Shown: positions 5,875 through 7,415 of the stretch, in pieces
Position numbering within the stretch: the first letter of the stretch is position 1
How the letters are laid out: each line of letters begins with the position of its first letter
NCBI RefSeq assembly: GCF_025143365.1
Contig: NZ_JALXPE010000098.1
Span: 1-7,415, forward strand
DNA length: 7,415 nucleotides
Source of the DNA: Microbacterium sp. p3-SID336
Lineage (GTDB): Bacteria > Actinomycetota > Actinomycetes > Actinomycetales > Microbacteriaceae
Reading direction: 5' to 3'
Position numbers and translations under genes: made by a program
Notes under the pieces: model-generated
The model's input: the letters and a program-made list of their open reading frames with translations, nothing else
Told to the model about the DNA's origin: nothing
Database searches by the model: none

Positions 5875-6903
5875 CTAGCCGACCGGCGACAGGGAGCCGA
5901 CCAGACCGAAGAGGTCCTTGGGGTCGTCGGGTTCCGGCACGAGATCGAGCACGTCGAAGAACGACGTCCCGCGCACGGCCTGCTCCACGAATCGCAGGGC
6001 CGAGAAGTCCTCGATGGCGAAGCCCACCGAGTCGAACAGCGTGATCTGGGATGTCGACGACCGACCCGGCGCGAGGCCCTGCACCACCTGCCACAGTTCC
6101 GTGACGGGGAAGTCGGCGGACACCTGCTGGATCTCGCCCTCGATGCGCGTCTGAGGGGCGTACTCCACGAAGACGTCCGCGGACGTCAGGATCGCGGGGT
6201 CGAGCTCGGTCTTGCCAGGGCAGTCCCCGCCGACGGCGTTCAGGTGCATCCCCGGCTCGATCGCATCGGCGTGCAGGACGGTCGCCCTGGCCTTGTCCGC
6301 GGTGCAGGTCGTGACGATGTCCGCGCCGCGCACCGCGTCCTCCGCGGAGCTCGCGGCCGTGACGGTGAACCCGAGGGGCTCGAGGTTGCGGCTCAGCTTC
6401 TGCATGGCTCCCGGGTCGACGTCCCAGACGGCGAGCTCGTGGATCCCCAGTGACGACCGGAAGGCGAGCGCCTGGAACTCCGACTGGCTGCCGGCGCCGA
6501 TGAGTGCCATCCGCCGCGAGTCGGGTCGTGCCAGATGGCGAGCGGCCATGGCCGAGGTCGCCGCGGTGCGCAGCGCCGTCAGGACCGTCATCTCGGCCAT
6601 GAACACCGGATAGCCGTTGTGCACGTCGGCCAGGGTCCCGAAGGCGGCGACCGTCTGGAAGCCGCGCCCGGGGTTGAACGGATGGCCGTTCACGTACTTG
6701 AACGCGTAGAGCTCCTGATCGCTCGTCGGCATCAGCTCGATGACGCCGAACGGCGTGTGGCTCGCCAGTCGCGGCACCTTGTCGAACGCGGCCCAGCGAC
6801 GGAAGTCGTCCTCGATGTACTGCGTCATCCCCGCGATGATCTGCTCGGCACCTGTGTCTGCGACCCAGCGCACCATGTTGCCGACGTCGACGAATCTGGT
6901 CAT
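5875..6903 (-). CDS. ocd: Ornithine cyclodeaminase
   Basis: Converts L-ornithine to L-proline and ammonia with bound NAD. The 342 residues align without gaps in the key region to Pseudomonas putida Ocd (350 aa): FKYVNGHPFN with Lys69 and TALRTAATSAMAARHLA with Arg112 fall at the same residue numbers as the substrate-binding residues there. The Rossmann segment MALIGAGSQSEFQALAF is at 132-148, and the catalytic Asp is Asp227 in NAVGGDCPGKTEL (222-234; Asp228 in P. putida). The close match favours true Ocd over mu-crystallin or alanine-dehydrogenase relatives. The ATG at 6903 is set by a perfect AAGGAGGT eight bases upstream. It is first of a two-gene unit with ctlX, whose product would supply ornithine. 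A divergent Lrp/AsnC-type gene shares its promoter region. Confidence 0.95.
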   Translation of the reverse strand: MTRFVDVGNMVRWVADTGAEQIIAGMTQYIEDDFRRWAAFDKVPRLASHTPFGVIELMPTSDQELYAFKYVNGHPFNPGRGFQTVAAFGTLADVHNGYPVFMAEMTVLTALRTAATSAMAARHLARPDSRRMALIGAGSQSEFQALAFRSSLGIHELAVWDVDPGAMQKLSRNLEPLGFTVTAASSAEDAVRGADIVTTCTADKARATVLHADAIEPGMHLNAVGGDCPGKTELDPAILTSADVFVEYAPQTRIEGEIQQVSADFPVTELWQVVQGLAPGRSSTSQITLFDSVGFAIEDFSALRFVEQAVRGTSFFDVLDLVPEPDDPKDLFGLVGSLSPVG

Positions 6904-6911
6904 ATCAAGCG

Positions 6912-6919
6912 ACCTCCTT
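6912..6919 (-). promoter_or_regulatory. Consensus Shine-Dalgarno of ocd
   Basis: AAGGAGGT (read on the minus strand from 6919 to 6912) is an uninterrupted eight-base complement to the 16S rRNA 3' end, eight bases before the ocd ATG. It is the strongest ribosome binding site in the window and contrasts with the absence of one at ctlX and at both regulator genes. This suggests high translation of ocd. Confidence 0.9.
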
Positions 6920-6930
6920 CTCTGCTTTCC

Positions 6931-6960
6931 ACGCTAGGGACCGACGATCTGCAATCACAA
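6931..6960 (-). promoter_or_regulatory. Predicted ocd-ctlX promoter
   Basis: On the minus strand, TTGTGA (6960-6955, four of six matches to TTGACA) and TAGCGT (6936-6931, fitting the actinobacterial TAnnnT -10) are separated by 18 bases. Transcription would start near 6924, giving a leader of about 20 bases that contains the Shine-Dalgarno. The -35 overlaps the inner dyad and the spacer holds the left arm of the outer inverted repeat, so a protein bound there would interfere with RNA polymerase. Prediction from motif fit only. Confidence 0.5.
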
Positions 6961-7002
6961 TGTGTTGTGTGCTCACATTCCGCAGGAGAATCGTGCAGAT
7001 CG
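6945..7002. repeat. 9-bp inverted repeat flanking the ocd/lrp divergent promoter region
   Basis: CGATCTGCA (6945-6953) and its exact reverse complement TGCAGATCG (6994-7002) are separated by 40 bases; the arm centres lie 49 bases apart. The left arm is inside the predicted ocd promoter spacer, and the right arm is where the -35 of the divergent gene would be. Such spaced arms suit a regulator that binds as a higher oligomer and loops or wraps DNA, which Lrp/AsnC proteins are known to do. That assignment is inference. Confidence 0.5.
6956..6979. promoter_or_regulatory. Candidate operator: overlapping dyads in the ocd/lrp intergenic region
   Basis: Two overlapping dyads are visible: AATGTG (6959-6964) with CACATT (6974-6979) across nine bases, and CACAA (6956-6960) with TTGTG (6965-6969) across four bases. 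The first uses the same ATGTG/CACAT half-site as the palindrome at the start of the Lrp-like gene. The cluster covers the predicted ocd -35 box. It is a likely site for the divergently encoded regulator, but no binding data support this. Confidence 0.5.
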
Positions 7003-7015
7003 AGACCTCGAGCTA

Positions 7016-7028
7016 TACCATGTGCACA
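7016..7028 (+). promoter_or_regulatory. Leaderless promoter of the Lrp/AsnC-like gene
   Basis: TACCAT (7016-7021) fits the actinobacterial -10 pattern TAnnnT and ends six bases before the ATG at 7028, placing the predicted transcription start on the start codon. Nothing resembling a Shine-Dalgarno lies in the 15 bases upstream. The geometry is the same as at the ROK regulator gene (TAAAAT, six bases, ATG). The -10 is partly inside the palindrome at 7018-7031. Confidence 0.5.
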
Positions 7029-7031
7029 TGG
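7018..7031. promoter_or_regulatory. Perfect 14-bp palindrome over the Lrp-like start codon
   Basis: CCATGTGCACATGG is fully self-complementary and covers part of the predicted -10, the transcription start and the ATG at 7028. It contains ATGTG and CACAT back to back, the half-sites also seen at 6960-6978. Binding of the encoded regulator here would give simple autorepression, the common mode for Lrp/AsnC proteins. The symmetry is plain; the role is inferred. Confidence 0.55.
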
Positions 7032-7415
7032 CGACGCTGACCGACCTCGACCGGCAACTCCTGGCGGCTTTGCGCGTCGACGGCCGCGCCCCGATAGCGG
7101 AGCTCGCTCGGAGCCTCGGGGTCTCGCGGGCCACCGTGACGAGCCGGCTCGATCGGCTCGTGGAGGCGGGGGTCATCATCGGCTTCTCCGTGCGCATCCG
7201 CGACGACCGCGACGACGAGGCCGTGCGCGCTGTCGCTCTGATCGAGGTCGAGGGACGCTCGACCGACGACGTCATCCGCAAGCTCCGCGGCTATCCGGAG
7301 GTCGAAGCCCTGCACTCCACCAACGGCGCCTGGGATCTCGTCGCCGAGCTGCGCACCGACAGCCTCGCCGGCTTCGACCGGTTCCTCGGCCGGCTGCGAT
7401 CGATCGAGGGCGTCC
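7028..7415 (+). CDS. Lrp/AsnC-family transcriptional regulator (3' partial)
   Basis: A feast/famine-type regulator, probably sensing an amino acid. The first 129 residues are visible and the gene runs off the window; family members are usually about 140-160 residues. An N-terminal helix-turn-helix is at about 4-50 (LTDLDRQLLAALRVDGRAP, then IAELARSLGVSRATVTSRLDRLVEAGVI), matching the LDxxDxxILxxLxxDGR pattern of the family. The ligand-binding RAM domain starts near 65 (AVRAVALIEVEG, then VEALHSTNGAWDLVAEL at 92-108). ATG 7028 is chosen because it fits a leaderless promoter and begins just before the conserved TDLDRQLL; an in-frame GTG at 7022 would add two residues. It is divergent from ocd-ctlX across 124 bp, the usual arrangement for a local regulator of amino-acid catabolism. 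An arginine, ornithine, citrulline or proline effector is inferred from context only. Confidence 0.93.
   Translation, partial: MATLTDLDRQLLAALRVDGRAPIAELARSLGVSRATVTSRLDRLVEAGVIIGFSVRIRDDRDDEAVRAVALIEVEGRSTDDVIRKLRGYPEVEALHSTNGAWDLVAELRTDSLAGFDRFLGRLRSIEGV

Noticed and set aside
4961..5878. Open frame on the plus strand (305 codons) opposite ctlX
   Set aside because: Antisense to a gene with an intact catalytic triad; Arg/Val/Asp-rich translation without motifs.
5864..6094. Upstream extension of ctlX into ocd
   Set aside because: Out-of-frame shadow of ocd; CtlX homology begins at about the ATG at 5863.

Overview
The window is a stretch of very G+C-rich DNA with tightly packed genes, frequent ATGA stop/start overlaps and strong GC bias at third codon positions. 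This points to a high-GC actinobacterium. The gene content (NanK/NanE pair, ROK regulators, MsrB/MsrA pair, CtlX plus ornithine cyclodeaminase) would fit Microbacteriaceae such as Microbacterium, but that placement is inference, not something a marker gene here proves. No tRNA, rRNA, CRISPR, insertion sequence or phage gene is visible. The region looks like ordinary accessory metabolism.

Layout, left to right. (1) Positions 1-2451, + strand: the 3' part of an amino-sugar/sialic-acid operon. It holds a ROK sugar kinase truncated by the window edge (probable NanK), NanE (N-acetylmannosamine-6-phosphate 2-epimerase) and a protein of unknown function resembling DUF4862. The three are joined by two 4-nt ATGA overlaps. 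(2) Positions 2452-3676, + strand: a 123-bp leader with a tandem 10-mer and a perfect 8-bp hairpin, then msrB and msrA (again an ATGA overlap), repairing R- and S-methionine sulfoxide, and a strong stem-loop terminator. (3) Positions 3726-4934, + strand: a single ROK-family transcriptional regulator that appears to be expressed from a leaderless promoter. (4) Positions 4889-6903, - strand: ocd (ornithine cyclodeaminase) followed 11 nt later by ctlX (citrulline hydrolase, GME/DDAH-like fold). The 3' end of ctlX overlaps the regulator gene tail-to-tail by 46 bp. (5) Positions 6904-7027: a short divergent control region rich in dyad symmetry. (6) Positions 7028-7415, + strand: the first 129 residues of an Lrp/AsnC-family regulator that runs off the window.

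How the genes may work together. NanK and NanE would convert N-acetylmannosamine to its 6-phosphate and then to N-acetylglucosamine-6-phosphate; the third gene is co-translated and presumably serves the same pathway. CtlX and Ocd together would make a two-step route citrulline -> ornithine -> proline, releasing ammonia at both steps. The divergent Lrp-like protein is the obvious candidate to control it through ATGTG/CACAT dyads. The target of the ROK regulator cannot be read from the window.

No radically new system is evident. The points most worth a second look are the nested dyads between ocd and the lrp-like gene, the matching leaderless starts of the two regulators, the citrulline-to-proline module, the 46-bp convergent overlap, and the unassigned third gene of the nan operon.
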